Assembly: GCF_014336955.1 (NCBI RefSeq)
Contig: NZ_QRAI01000001.1
Span: 806,001-870,000 of the forward strand
From: Saccharophagus sp. K07
Lineage (GTDB): Bacteria > Pseudomonadota > Gammaproteobacteria > Pseudomonadales > Cellvibrionaceae
Reading direction: 5' to 3'
DNA: 64,000 bases
Positions 47,618 through 56,804 of this stretch are shown piece after piece. The notes below the pieces were generated by a model. It saw only the letters and a list, made by a program, of their open reading frames with translations, made no database searches and was not told where the DNA came from. The translations under genes and the position numbers were made by a program. Within the stretch, counting starts at the first letter, position 1. The number at the start of each line of letters is the position of its first letter.

Positions 47618-48334
47618 ATGATGCTGAGCCGATTTTTTTGCGTTGTTGTTCTCCTCTTGTTGCAAGCCTGTGCCACGCAAACTAAATCGTTTATTACCTA
47701 CGATGGATACAGGTATCTGGACGGAAAAAAAGAGTTCCAATTGGCGGAACTGTCTGCTTTGGAATTGCATCAAGTGGAGCACGCTGACGGTGTATGTAAG
47801 CCCGTAACGGAAAATCAGATTAAATCCCTGATTAATGCCGGTCATAATGCCGTGCGGGTTGTTGCATTGTCGGTCAGTACACTTGCTGATGAAACCTGCG
47901 AAGGAGAATTCCATATTCTGCCGCCTGCGCTTCCCGGAGGTCTTCCCCGCGTCAATGAAAATGCCATGCTGCATTACGACCGTATGATTGTGTTGGCGGA
48001 TAAATATGGTTTGCGCCTGCTGTTGTCTTTTATTGATCGCGAAGGGAGTAACCGGCTGGCAAGGTTTTATGAGGAAAATGGTGAGGATCTGTACGATATT
48101 CACAGCAAAACCTACGTGGCCTATACCCACGTTATCAAGCAGATCCTTCAGCGACGCAATTCCATGAGTGGGCGGCTCTATCGCGATGAGCCCGCCATTA
48201 TGGCCTGGGAAATTCGTGAACAGCCTGCCACCGGGGAATTTTTCACGCGTACCCTCGCATTTATCAAAATACTGGATCCGAATCATCTAGTGCTGGGCGA
48301 AACTGCGAGCCAAAATGACCCATTAATTCCTTAA
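47618..48334 (+). CDS. degenerate GH5-like lipoprotein
   Basis: 238 residues, lipobox LLQAC. The body follows the first half of a GH5 mannanase barrel: NAVRVVALS (beta-2 region), YDRMIVLADKYGLRLLLSFID (beta-3), and RRNSMSGRLYRDEPAIMAWEIREQPATGE, which parallels the mannanase segment RxNTxTGxxYxDDPTIxAWExANEP. The catalytic acid/base Glu is kept but the Asn before it is Arg, and the protein ends about 30 residues later at DPNHLVLGETASQ, before the nucleophile half. So it is either a truncated, inactive or repurposed GH5. Operon-linked to the Nudix gene. Confidence 0.65.
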   Translation: MMLSRFFCVVVLLLLQACATQTKSFITYDGYRYLDGKKEFQLAELSALELHQVEHADGVCKPVTENQIKSLINAGHNAVRVVALSVSTLADETCEGEFHILPPALPGGLPRVNENAMLHYDRMIVLADKYGLRLLLSFIDREGSNRLARFYEENGEDLYDIHSKTYVAYTHVIKQILQRRNSMSGRLYRDEPAIMAWEIREQPATGEFFTRTLAFIKILDPNHLVLGETASQNDPLIP

Positions 48335-48637
48335 AAAAAAAGCCAATCGATAAGAAAGATTTATTTAATTGGAGGACCGGTGCGATTACGCGCAAACTGA
48401 CTGTGATGATGGGAAGAAGGCTCAATCTCGAGATGGTAATGTTTCGCGATAGGAGGCCAAACGGGTCTATCATTAATCAAAGGGTGGGGCGCCAATGTTG
48501 TCTTGGTAACAGTGCCCGCAAAGGTTCGGTGTGACAATCACCGCAAACGCTTAACAACGATGTTTATGCGAAGGCTGGTAAATCGCGCAAACTGCAGAAC
48601 ACATTTGGTTTTGTTTTAACCTGCTGAGGAAAGAGAC
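48335..48637. other. intergenic region upstream of dps
   Basis: 303 bases without a convincing gene. It should contain the dps promoter; the dps ribosome site is GAGGAAAG just before the start. The dyad GATAGG...GTCTATC near 48449-48473 is noted but does not fit OxyR spacing. Confidence 0.5.
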
Positions 48638-49111
48638 ATGCTCAAGATTGATATAGGTATCAACGAGAACGATCGTACAAATGTCGCGGAAGGCTTAAAA
48701 AAGTTGCTGGCAGACACTTACACACTCTATTTGCAGACCCATAATTTCCACTGGAACGTTACCGGCCCTCAGTTTCGCGAACTGCATTTGATGTTTGAAG
48801 AACACTACAACGAACTCGCCACGGCGGTGGATGATATTGCCGAGCGTATCCGCACCTTGGGTGTACACGCGCCGGGCACTTACAAAGCATTTGCTGCGTT
48901 GAGTTCCATCGAAGAAGTGGAAGGTGTTCCGCCTGCGGAAAAAATGGTGGAACTCCTGACCCACGGGCATGAGCAAGTCGTCAAGACTGCACGCCAAGTA
49001 CTGAAAACTGCACAAGACGCGGCGGATGAATCCACCATTTCTCTGGTGTCGGATCGTATGAGAGTGCACGAAAAAACCGCTTGGATGCTGCGCTCGACCC
49101 TGCGCCAATAG
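48638..49111 (+). CDS. dps: Dps-family DNA-protecting ferritin
   Basis: 157 residues forming the four-helix Dps subunit; twelve assemble into a shell that stores iron and consumes peroxide. The ferroxidase ligands map to His38 ([11 protein letters not shown]), His50, Glu54 (in place of the E. coli Asp67), Asp65 and Glu69 (AVDDIAERI). Short N-terminus without a Lys-rich DNA-binding tail, so direct DNA binding may be weak. Good ribosome site, own terminator. Confidence 0.95.
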   Translation: MLKIDIGINENDRTNVAEGLKKLLADTYTLYLQTHNFHWNVTGPQFRELHLMFEEHYNELATAVDDIAERIRTLGVHAPGTYKAFAALSSIEEVEGVPPAEKMVELLTHGHEQVVKTARQVLKTAQDAADESTISLVSDRMRVHEKTAWMLRSTLRQ

Positions 49112-49133
49112 TCAGCCAGCAACATCAAGCAAT

Positions 49134-49160
49134 AAAAAAGCCCCAGAAGGGGCTTTTTTA
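49134..49160. terminator. bidirectional terminator between dps and lnt
   Basis: AAAAAAGCCCC-AGAA-GGGGCTTTTTTA, serving dps (plus) and the lnt operon (minus). Confidence 0.92.
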
Positions 49161-49175
49161 TTGGAGCGGGGTGAA

Positions 49176-50720
49176 TTAAACCGACGGCGCCGGTTCCCTT
49201 TCCACCGGGTGGCGCGACCTCACACACATACGGTCATAAGCCAGAACAAAGATAAGCATGGCTGCCGCTAGTATCACCACAGGCAAAGAACCCCAGATGA
49301 TAAACGGAGTTGCGCCGGACGCTGCGAAAACCTGGCCGACAATTGCTTCGCGGGTACTTCGCCCCCCTTTAACCACCACTTCACCTTTGGGATTGATAAT
49401 GCCGCTGACGCCGTTGTTGGTCGCTCGGACCAGATAACGACCGGTCTCAAGTGCGCGCATCTGAGCCATTTCAAAATGCTGCAAAGGACCTATGGATTGG
49501 CCGAACCAAGCGTCATTGCTGACAGTAAGGAGAACATTAGCTGTGGCGGCGCGTTCCGCGACCAGATCGGGGTAAACCACTTCGTAACAAATCGACGGAG
49601 CGATCGTCACATCCTTGGCTTTCAAGCCCTGAGAATAGGGCGGACCGGGATGAATAATGGAGGTCGGCAGATTGAAAAACTCAATCAGGCCGCGCAACCA
49701 GCGCTCAAAAGGGACATATTCGCCAAAGGGCACTAAACGGGTTTTGAACGTGATTCCCGAACCTTTGCCGACGGCGACCATGCTGTTGTAGTACTCCTGT
49801 CTGTCATGGTCATCGTAAAGAATGCCGGTGATAAAGACCGTGTCCGTTTTGTTGGCTTGTTCCGCCAGCGACTCCAGATCAGCCAAGGCGTCGTGATACA
49901 GCAAAGGAATGGCTGCCTCCGGCCAGATCACCCAATCGAGATCCCAAAGGGGCGCAGAGATGCCGTGGAAAATACGGAAGGTTTCGTCCAGGTAGAGCGG
50001 GTCCCACTTGCGCTCCTGCGGAATATTGCCCTGCGCCATGCCCACGGAAATAGGCTTCTCATCCAGTTGCGTCCATTCAACAGGGCGCAGAAACGCGCCG
50101 CTGAGCCAGAGCAGAACGGCTACCGCAACTGCAGCAATCTGCCCTTTGGTCGACAAGGTTTTTGCCTGCAGTTCGAGCAGTACCGCCGCGCAATATGCAA
50201 CCACGTAGCTGACGCCAAACACACCGAGGATCGGTGCCCAGCCTGCAAGGGGTGTTTCCAGATGGGCGTAGCCTACGTACAGCCAGGGGAAACCGGTGAA
50301 AATCCAGCTGCGAAACCACTCATTGATCACCCATGCTGCCGGAAATCCTATGAGCAGACTCCAGCGACGGGCGCTGAACCAGCGACCGTACGCAGCAAAC
50401 GGTGTGGCAAACGCTAAAGCCAAGCCTGTGACGAACAGGCTTGTTAACAAGAGCGAAAGGGGAACCGAGGTTGAGCCAAATTGGCTGATGCTGATGTACA
50501 CCCAGCTGGCGCCAAAGCCATACATGCCTAGGCCAAAGGCTGTGGCCAGAGCAAAGCAGCGACGGCCGGTCTCGCGATAGGTGACAGCTCCGAGGTAGGC
50601 CACACTGAGTAAGCCCAAGCCCCACCAGTTATAGGGCGCAAGGGAAAATGGGATAAGAGCGCCCGCAACTGGGGCTAGCAATACTCGCAGCCAGAAAGGA
50701 ACGTGACGGGTTAGAGTCAT
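49176..50720 (-). CDS. lnt: apolipoprotein N-acyltransferase
   Basis: 514 residues. It transfers a third acyl chain from phospholipid to the N-terminal Cys of lipoproteins in the inner membrane. About six transmembrane helices in residues 10-210 are followed by a periplasmic nitrilase-like domain with Glu268 (WPEAAIPLL), Lys327 (KTRLVPFGEYVPF) and Cys378 (SICYEVVYP), nearly the same numbers as in E. coli. The C-terminus has one more helix. It overlaps corC by 4 bases (ATGA) and ends the miaB-ybeZ-ybeY-corC-lnt block. The many lipoproteins in this window depend on it. Confidence 0.96.
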   Translation of the reverse strand: MTLTRHVPFWLRVLLAPVAGALIPFSLAPYNWWGLGLLSVAYLGAVTYRETGRRCFALATAFGLGMYGFGASWVYISISQFGSTSVPLSLLLTSLFVTGLALAFATPFAAYGRWFSARRWSLLIGFPAAWVINEWFRSWIFTGFPWLYVGYAHLETPLAGWAPILGVFGVSYVVAYCAAVLLELQAKTLSTKGQIAAVAVAVLLWLSGAFLRPVEWTQLDEKPISVGMAQGNIPQERKWDPLYLDETFRIFHGISAPLWDLDWVIWPEAAIPLLYHDALADLESLAEQANKTDTVFITGILYDDHDRQEYYNSMVAVGKGSGITFKTRLVPFGEYVPFERWLRGLIEFFNLPTSIIHPGPPYSQGLKAKDVTIAPSICYEVVYPDLVAERAATANVLLTVSNDAWFGQSIGPLQHFEMAQMRALETGRYLVRATNNGVSGIINPKGEVVVKGGRSTREAIVGQVFAASGATPFIIWGSLPVVILAAAMLIFVLAYDRMCVRSRHPVEREPAPSV

Positions 50721-51592
50721 ACAGTGGGTTTTTCAGGAACCGTAAGGCGTACCAAATGAATTTGGCGACTATCGGCGTAAAGTACCCTGAATGTAAAGCC
50801 ATCCAGTTCCACAACCTCATTGCGTGTGGGCATGTGGCCAAACGCATGGGTGAGAATTCCGCCGATGGTGTCGAATTCATCGTCGCTGAATGAGGCATTG
50901 AAGAATTCATTGAACTCTTCGATAGGGGTCAGCGCCTTGAGGATAAAGTCCCTTTCCGCCACTTGGCGGATGAAATCCTCTTCTTCGTCATCCGTTTCGT
51001 CTTCGATATCGCCAACGATCTCTTCGAGAATATCTTCGATGGTCACCAGACCGGACACGCCGCCGTATTCATCAATCACCAGCGCCATGTGATAACGCTT
51101 CTCGCGGAATTCCTTCAGCAACACGTTCAGGCGCTTGCTTTCCGGAATGATATTGGCCGGGCGCAGAATTTCGCAGAGATTGAAGTTTTCCCGCGGCTCC
51201 AGGATAAGCGGTAACAGGTCCTTCGCCAGCAGGATGCCTTTGACTTCATCCATGGATTCGCCGATCACCGGAAAGCGGGAGTGACCAGATTGGATGACTT
51301 TGGGCAGGAACTCGCGCGGTTTTTCTTCGTGATTGATCACGACCATTTGCGAGCGCGGCACCATGATCTCCCTGACTTGCAGGTGAGATACGCCTAGTGC
51401 GCCTTCAATGATTTCCAAGGCTTCTGGATCGACCACCCGGTTCTTGGCTGCTTCCTTGATGATTTTCAGCAGCTCTTCCTGGGATTTAGGCTCCGAATTG
51501 GAGAAACTCTGCAGCAAACGATCGAGCCAGGAGCGTTCATGAGACCGCCCGTGGTTTGCTGCAGAATGACTACTCGACGGATCATCCGACAT
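50717..51592 (-). CDS. corC: CorC/YbeX-type CBS-domain protein
   Basis: 291 residues from ATG 51592 (AGGAC upstream); a start at 51613 is possible. Two CBS domains (IMVPRSQMVVINHEEKPREFLPKVIQSGHSRFPVIGESMDEVKGIL; residues about 65-130 and 130-190, ending VIDEYGGVSGLVTIEDILEEIVGDIEDE) and a C-terminal transporter-associated CorC_HlyC domain (DFILKALTPIEEFNEFF..TIGGILTHAFGHMPTRNEVVELDGFTFRVLYADSRQIHLVRL). No transmembrane segments, so it is the cytosolic YbeX form. Linked to magnesium/cobalt handling and, in the operon with ybeY, to ribosome and rRNA metabolism. Confidence 0.95.
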   Translation of the reverse strand: MSDDPSSSHSAANHGRSHERSWLDRLLQSFSNSEPKSQEELLKIIKEAAKNRVVDPEALEIIEGALGVSHLQVREIMVPRSQMVVINHEEKPREFLPKVIQSGHSRFPVIGESMDEVKGILLAKDLLPLILEPRENFNLCEILRPANIIPESKRLNVLLKEFREKRYHMALVIDEYGGVSGLVTIEDILEEIVGDIEDETDDEEEDFIRQVAERDFILKALTPIEEFNEFFNASFSDDEFDTIGGILTHAFGHMPTRNEVVELDGFTFRVLYADSRQIHLVRLTVPEKPTV

Positions 51593-51647
51593 GGCTGGGT
51601 CCTGTAAGGGCATTTTTCATGAGTGAGATAAAAAACGTCATGGTAAA

Positions 51648-52124
51648 TCAAAGGGGCTCGTAAGGAGCCGGGAAACCGAGGGTACCCAAAATGCGGGTCT
51701 CCAAAGCTTCCATAACTTCAGCATCGGCATCGGTTTCGTGGTCGTAGCCGAGCAAATGGAGCGTGCCGTGCACCACCATATGCGCCCAGTGGGCGAGCAG
51801 GGTTTTGCCTTGCTCGAGCGCTTCACGCTCAACCACGCCCGCGCATATCACCAGATCCCCTAAAAGAGGGATCTGCAGTTCCGGGGGGAGTTCACTGGGG
51901 AAAGACAGAACGTTGGTTGGCTTGTCCTTCTGGCGATATTGAGCGTTGAGAGAGCGGCTTTCATCGAAGCCGACTACCCGGATGGTGAGCTCGCTGTTGA
52001 TTTTGTCCGCCGGCAGGGCGGCAGCGACCCAGCTCCGGAAATCCTCTTCAGAAGGGATGTTTTTGTCAGCGGTGGCGATTTGTACATCGACCTCCGGCAT
52101 GGAGGTCGAGGAAGGAGTGTTCAT
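51648..52124 (-). CDS. ybeY: YbeY endoribonuclease / 16S rRNA maturation factor
   Basis: 158 residues. The UPF0054 zinc motif [11 protein letters not shown] gives His119, His123 and His129; N-terminal [28 protein letters not shown] is typical. Cytosolic metal-dependent RNase acting in 16S rRNA 3' processing and ribosome quality control. Nine bases after the PhoH gene, so co-transcribed. Confidence 0.96.
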   Translation of the reverse strand: MNTPSSTSMPEVDVQIATADKNIPSEEDFRSWVAAALPADKINSELTIRVVGFDESRSLNAQYRQKDKPTNVLSFPSELPPELQIPLLGDLVICAGVVEREALEQGKTLLAHWAHMVVHGTLHLLGYDHETDADAEVMEALETRILGTLGFPAPYEPL

Positions 52125-52133
52125 AAACCAAAA

Positions 52134-53141
52134 TCAGTCGTTGGTTCTGGGTTCTTCGGCGGCATTGTAGGCTTCTACTATGCGTTGCACCAGTGGGTGT
52201 CGGACCACGTCTTTGGCATCGAAGTGGGTAAAGCTGATGCCTTGAACATGCGACAGTACCTCAACCGCATGGCGCAATCCGGACGGATGGCCGCGCGGCA
52301 GGTCAATCTGGGTCGGATCTCCCGTGATGACAGCAGTAGAGCCAAATCCAATACGAGTAAGGAACATCTTCATTTGTTCCCGCGTCGTGTTCTGACTTTC
52401 GTCCAGAATAATGAACGAATTATTTAGCGTCCGACCGCGCATATAAGCGAGCGGAGCAACTTCAATAACATGGCGTTCAATCAGCTTGCCCACGTTTTCG
52501 AAACCGAGCATTTCGTACAGAGCGTCGTACAGAGGGCGCAGATAAGGGTCAACTTTCTGTGACAGGTCCCCTGGCAGAAAGCCGAGTTTTTCGCCCGCTT
52601 CCACCGCTGGGCGTACCAGCAGAATTCTCTCGATTTCATCCTTCAACAAGGACTCAACCGCGCAGGCAACTGCCAGGTAGGTTTTACCTGTACCCGCCGG
52701 CCCTATGCCGAAGTTGATGTCGTGGTTGCGCACTGCATTGACGTATTTTTGCTGATTGCGTCCGCGCGGTTTGATGGTGCACTTTTTGGTTCGGATCAGG
52801 ACAGAGGCTTCCTGGGCTTGGCCGTTCTCGGGGGCGGCTATGGCCTCCGCTCCAGCTTCCTGAAGTGCCAGATGCACTTCCGCTGGAGTGATCTCGGTAT
52901 CGCTGGAGGTGTCGGAGTACAACTGGCGCAACACATTAGCGGTAACCTGAGTGCGCTGTTCTTCGCCGTGAATTGCGAACACATTACCCCGGTTGTGGAT
53001 TTCCACGTCCAGGCGCTTTTCGATGTGTTTCAAATGGCTGCCAAACTGGCCACAGAGATTGGCCAATCGTCGGCTGTCGTCGGGTTCAAGAACAACATTG
53101 AGGGTGGTAGAGACTGAAGACGTGTTTTGTGCTGTATCCAA
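52134..53141 (-). CDS. ybeZ: PhoH-family ATPase (YbeZ)
   Basis: 335 residues; TTG start (MDTAQNTSSVSTTLNV) because the nearest ATG is in another frame. P-loop NTPase: Walker A GPAGTGKTYLAVACAVE, Walker B FIILDESQNTT, sensor region GSTAVITGDPTQIDLPRG. The N-terminal 100 residues contain a KH-like segment (LANLCGQFGSHLKHIEKRLDVEIHNRGN). Partner of YbeY in most gammaproteobacteria; likely an RNA-related ATPase. Confidence 0.95.
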   Translation of the reverse strand: MDTAQNTSSVSTTLNVVLEPDDSRRLANLCGQFGSHLKHIEKRLDVEIHNRGNVFAIHGEEQRTQVTANVLRQLYSDTSSDTEITPAEVHLALQEAGAEAIAAPENGQAQEASVLIRTKKCTIKPRGRNQQKYVNAVRNHDINFGIGPAGTGKTYLAVACAVESLLKDEIERILLVRPAVEAGEKLGFLPGDLSQKVDPYLRPLYDALYEMLGFENVGKLIERHVIEVAPLAYMRGRTLNNSFIILDESQNTTREQMKMFLTRIGFGSTAVITGDPTQIDLPRGHPSGLRHAVEVLSHVQGISFTHFDAKDVVRHPLVQRIVEAYNAAEEPRTND

Positions 53142-53278
53142 GAGGCTTGTCCATTGGTTTGATAACGGTGGCTGAGCTGGACGGGCCAGATCAACCTCGA
53201 TGCAAATAAGCCTAACCCAAAAGAGGATCTATAGAAAATACTGGATATTTTTCTGCGTTCGTCAAGCTGCAATGCAGC

Positions 53279-53304
53279 ATCGGGCTGGCAATGGCAAGCC
53301 CGAT
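53279..53304 (-). other. hairpin between miaB and ybeZ
   Basis: ATCGGGCT and AGCCCGAT pair across 10 bases in the 186-base gap. No T-run, so possibly an attenuating or processing structure. Confidence 0.5.
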
Positions 53305-53327
53305 GATAATCGCGCCATGGAACCCTA

Positions 53328-54692
53328 TTAATCCAATTCGGAGCCTAACAGTGTTCCGCGCAGAGAGTTAGGCAAGGCTTCTTCAATAAGAATGTCGGCG
53401 AAGTGACCGATCAAGGCAGGGTTGTCGCAGCGGAAGTTCACCACGCGGTTGTTTTCCGTGCGGCCGCTGAGCTGTCCCGGATCTTTCTTGGAATAGCCGG
53501 TTACCAGCACGCGCTCGGTATTGCCCACCATTCTGCGGCTGATTTCCTGCGCCTGTTGGGTGATACGTTGCTGGAGAATCGCCAAGCGCTGCTTTTTCAC
53601 TTCTTCCGGGGTGTCATCCGGCAGGTCTGCTGCAGGCGTTCCTGGGCGGGGGCTGTAAATAAAGCTGAATGAGGTATCGAAGCCTATGTCCTTGATCAGG
53701 TTCATAGTGGCTTCAAAGTCCTTATCCGTTTCGCCCGGGAAGCCGACGATAAAGTCGGAGGAAAAGCTGATATTGGGGCGAATCTTTTTCAGGCGGCGCA
53801 GTTTGGATTTGTACTCCAACACCGTGTGGCCGCGTTTCATCGCCATCAGAATTCGGTCGGAACCGCTTTGGACCGGCAGGTGAACGTGGCTGACCAGCTC
53901 TGGCACTTCGGCGAACACGTCGATCAGGCGATCGGAGAATTCCACCGGGTGCGACGTGGTGAAGCGGATGCGGTCGATGCCGTCGATCTTGGCGACCAGG
54001 GTAATCAATTCTGCCAGGTCAACCACGCCATTGGGGCCTTCGCCGCGATAGGCGTTGACGTTCTGGCCGAGCAGGTTGACTTCCCGGACCCCTTGGCGCG
54101 CCAAGTGGGCGACTTCATCCAAAACGGACTGCAATGGGCGGCTGACTTCTTCGCCGCGGGTATAAGGTACGACACAGAAGGTGCAGTACTTGGAGCAGCC
54201 TTCCATGATCGAAACGAAAGCTGTAGCGCCGTCTGCTTCCGGCTGGGGCAGGCGGTCGAACTTCTCGATTTCGGGGAAGCTGATATCGACAATCACCACA
54301 CCATTGGGGCGTGGCGTTTCGATCATCTCCGGCAGACGGTGCAATGTCTGTGGTCCAAAGATCAAATCCACGTAGGGCGCTCGTTTGGCAATGGCTTCAC
54401 CTTCCTGGCTCGCCACACATCCACCCACGCCTATGATAAGATCCGGCTTTTTTTCCTTCAGGCGTTTCCAGCGGCCAAGTTGGTGAAAGAGCTTCTCCTG
54501 GGCCTTTTCACGAATGGAGCAGGTGTTGACCAATAGAACATCCGCTTCTTCCGGATCGTCCGTCGCTACCATGTCGTGAGACTCTCCCAGCAGATCGCGC
54601 ATACGGGATGAATCGTATTCATTCATCTGGCAGCCGTGTGTTTCGATAAACAGTTTTCTGCTGCGCTTTGGCGCAATGGATTGCTCTGACAT
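53328..54692 (-). CDS. miaB: tRNA-2-methylthio-N6-dimethylallyladenosine synthase
   Basis: 454 residues. It methylthiolates i6A37 in tRNAs. MTTase domain cysteines are Cys21 ([11 protein letters not shown]), Cys58 ([12 protein letters not shown]) and Cys92 ([10 protein letters not shown]). The radical-SAM cluster is C166-x3-C170-x2-C173 ([17 protein letters not shown]). A TRAM domain follows at about 385-450 ([26 protein letters not shown]). Full length; heads the miaB-ybeZ-ybeY-corC-lnt block as in E. coli. Confidence 0.97.
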   Translation of the reverse strand: MSEQSIAPKRSRKLFIETHGCQMNEYDSSRMRDLLGESHDMVATDDPEEADVLLVNTCSIREKAQEKLFHQLGRWKRLKEKKPDLIIGVGGCVASQEGEAIAKRAPYVDLIFGPQTLHRLPEMIETPRPNGVVIVDISFPEIEKFDRLPQPEADGATAFVSIMEGCSKYCTFCVVPYTRGEEVSRPLQSVLDEVAHLARQGVREVNLLGQNVNAYRGEGPNGVVDLAELITLVAKIDGIDRIRFTTSHPVEFSDRLIDVFAEVPELVSHVHLPVQSGSDRILMAMKRGHTVLEYKSKLRRLKKIRPNISFSSDFIVGFPGETDKDFEATMNLIKDIGFDTSFSFIYSPRPGTPAADLPDDTPEEVKKQRLAILQQRITQQAQEISRRMVGNTERVLVTGYSKKDPGQLSGRTENNRVVNFRCDNPALIGHFADILIEEALPNSLRGTLLGSELD

Positions 54693-55061
54693 GATGATTC
54701 CGTTGGATGGTCTAACAACAGTGGGCTTGGCAAATGGGCCAGCCGGACAGCTAAAAAAGGACCTGTTGAGTCGTGGAGGTCAAAAAACGTGCGCGCATTA
54801 TACTGATGCGTTACTGCATTGCCCATAAGTGGCGCAAATCCTTTGTGCTGGTTCTTGTTTCGCTGCAAAGCGCCCCCACTTAGGCGGGCCGACCAAAGAT
54901 AACGGGCAGCGGTCCGTGGTAATGAGAAGGAAGTGATGGGACAGACCGGAGACGGTCAGAATTCATAAGTCGTTTGCTGAGCAAATAGCGTGGCGGGCGA
55001 ATAGGTGAATAACGTAGTTTGAAGCGGCGACGAAGGTCAGCCGATTATTTTCGAGAGTGAT
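54693..55061. other. divergent promoter region miaB / DUF1820
   Basis: 369 bases. It contains a small perfect palindrome GACCG-GAGA-CGGTC at 54944-54957, a candidate operator or leader hairpin. No gene seen. Confidence 0.45.
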
Positions 55062-55397
55062 ATGGCAAAGAATCCGATTTACAAAGTTATTTTTTACAAC
55101 CAGAACCAGGTGTACGAGGTTTACGCCCGCGCAATTTATCAGAGCGATATGTACGGCTTTATCGAACTGGAAGAGTTTGTGTTTGGTGAGCGCAGTCAAG
55201 TCTTGGTCGATCCTGCGGAAGAGCGTTTGAAAGCGGAATTTACCGATGTAAAACGTTCCTATATTCCGTTGCATTCCATCATTCGCATAGATGAAGTGGA
55301 AAAAGAAGGCGCCGTGCGCGTGACCGAATTGAAGTCCGGGGAAAAAGTTACCCCATTTCCATTTCCAACCCTTATTCCCACTCCGAAAGGCGATTGA
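55062..55397 (+). CDS. DUF1820 protein
   Basis: 111 residues. Gammaproteobacterial DUF1820 family: YKVIFYNQNQVYEVYARAIYQSDMYGFIELEEFVFGERSQVLVDPAEERLKAEF, then the conserved VKRSYIPLHSIIRIDEVEKEG. No membrane segment. Its stop TGA overlaps the ATG of the next gene by one base, so the two are translationally coupled. Function unknown. Confidence 0.9.
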   Translation: MAKNPIYKVIFYNQNQVYEVYARAIYQSDMYGFIELEEFVFGERSQVLVDPAEERLKAEFTDVKRSYIPLHSIIRIDEVEKEGAVRVTELKSGEKVTPFPFPTLIPTPKGD

Positions 55398-56191
55398 TGC
55401 TTCATTACAAAGTCTCGGGCGAGGGAAAGCCCTTGGTTCTGGTGCACGGGCTGTTCGGCTCCCTGGAAAACGTCGGTGCCATTGCCCGTCTCCTGTCTTC
55501 TGATTTTAAGGTTTATTCCGTCGATCTTCCCAATCACGGCCGTTCACCCCATAAAGCGGGGATGGACTTGGCGCATATGGCTGAGTGCGTTTCCAATTGG
55601 ATGGGAAGCGTTGGTTTGTCCCAAGCGTTCTTGGTGGGGCACTCGCTCGGCGGCAAAGTCGCTATGGAAATTGCTTTGTCGCAACCCGAGCGAGTCGAGA
55701 AAGTGGTGGTGATCGATATAGCCCCCGTCACTTACGCGGCGCGGCATCTCGATGTTTTTGCCGGGATCAATGCGGTTGATCCGGCGGCAATAAGTAGTCG
55801 CGGGGATGCCGAGGCTATCGCCAGTGCCTATATAAAAGAACCTGCCGTTCTGAGTTTCATATTAAAAAATCTCGTCCGAACCGAGACGGGCTTTGAGTGG
55901 CGGATGAATCTGCAGGATTTGCAGGAGCAGTACCCCACGTTGATTCATGAGAATCTTTCGGGTGCCGTTTTTGCAAAACCAGTGCTATTTTTGAAAGGTG
56001 GTGATTCTGACTATATCCGTCCGGACTACCGCAACAATATTTTGCAACGTTTTCCGCAAGCTCAGTTAAAGGTCATCCCCAATACGGGGCATTGGCTGCA
56101 CGCGGAAAAACCGGATCTTACCGCGACTTTGATCCGAAAATTTCTTTTGGCGGCGACAGGTGTTGGGTCGGATGCCTCAAATCCTGAATGA
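55397..56191 (+). CDS. alpha/beta hydrolase (YbfF-like esterase)
   Basis: 264 residues from ATG 55397, which overlaps the upstream stop (TGATG). Oxyanion motif HGLFGSLENVG (His18-Gly), nucleophile Ser83 in GHSLGGKVAM, acid in LFLKGGDSDYIRP, base His in NTGHWLHAEKP. Size and motifs match YbfF-type acyl-CoA/carboxylesterases. Coupled to DUF1820 and followed 12 bases later by DUF4404. Confidence 0.9.
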   Translation: MLHYKVSGEGKPLVLVHGLFGSLENVGAIARLLSSDFKVYSVDLPNHGRSPHKAGMDLAHMAECVSNWMGSVGLSQAFLVGHSLGGKVAMEIALSQPERVEKVVVIDIAPVTYAARHLDVFAGINAVDPAAISSRGDAEAIASAYIKEPAVLSFILKNLVRTETGFEWRMNLQDLQEQYPTLIHENLSGAVFAKPVLFLKGGDSDYIRPDYRNNILQRFPQAQLKVIPNTGHWLHAEKPDLTATLIRKFLLAATGVGSDASNPE

Positions 56192-56203
56192 CGGAGACAG
56201 TCT

Positions 56204-56458
56204 ATGGCCACAACAAAACTTGAAAACTTGATGACGGAATTGCACGAGCGTTTCGGTGAAGTGGAGCCAAGTCCACAACAGCAACAACTGTTAGAGGATT
56301 TGCAGCAGCGGATTCACAATGTTTCCGCAGGTGGTGCGGCGGAACCGACGCCGCTGGACACCATCGAGGTGATGATCGAAAGTCTGGGTGAAAAACACCC
56401 AAATGTGACGGCGTTACTACGTGAGCTTCTTGACACCCTGAAAAACATCGGCGTCTAA
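56204..56458 (+). CDS. DUF4404 small protein
   Basis: 84 residues, entirely helical: MTELHERFGEVEPSPQQQQLLEDLQQRI and TPLDTIEVMIESLGEKHPNVTALLRELLDTLKNIGV. Matches DUF4404. Good ribosome site (GGAGACAG). Function unknown; last gene of the DUF1820-esterase unit. Confidence 0.85.
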   Translation: MATTKLENLMTELHERFGEVEPSPQQQQLLEDLQQRIHNVSAGGAAEPTPLDTIEVMIESLGEKHPNVTALLRELLDTLKNIGV

Positions 56459-56804
56459 TGACGGCCTTTTTACGGTCACAATAAAAAAGCCGACCTGCGA
56501 TTTTTAACTTATTTTCAAGTTAAAAAACGGGTCGGATAAGCAAAAAAATTCTGTCTGAGGTGAATGCTTTTATTTGCCCAGAATTGCTATTCGAGAGTCG
56601 TTTTACACGGGTGGTCCAATAGACCATAAGCGGGGCGAACTATAACTTGGTGCGGGATGAATGGCATTCCGTAAAAGTTAAAAATGTGACGCATTTAAAG
56701 AGAGTTTTTAACCGAGTGCAATTTCTGTCACGAAGACGAGCAGAATCGGACATCCGTTTTTTGCACTTGGTGTTTCTCCTAATTCTCACGCTGAGGAACA
56801 GGCT
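56459..56804. other. intergenic region with long stem-loop
   Basis: 346 bases before the Nudix-type regulator. It contains the nested stem-loop at 56490-56535 and an AT-rich stretch with likely promoter. The ribosome site GAGGAA (56793-56798) supports the TTG start downstream. No ORF. Confidence 0.6.
56490..56535. terminator. nested stem-loop after DUF4404
   Basis: Outer stem CCGACC/GGTCGG encloses an inner perfect AT stem (TTTTTAACTT / AAGTTAAAAA) with a 6-base loop. It could terminate the upstream operon or act as a leader structure for a transcript. Confidence 0.6.

Noticed and set aside
48449-48473. OxyR-like site upstream of dps (ATAG...CTAT).
   Set aside because: Spacing between half-sites does not fit the ATAG-N7-CTAT pattern and only one pair is present.
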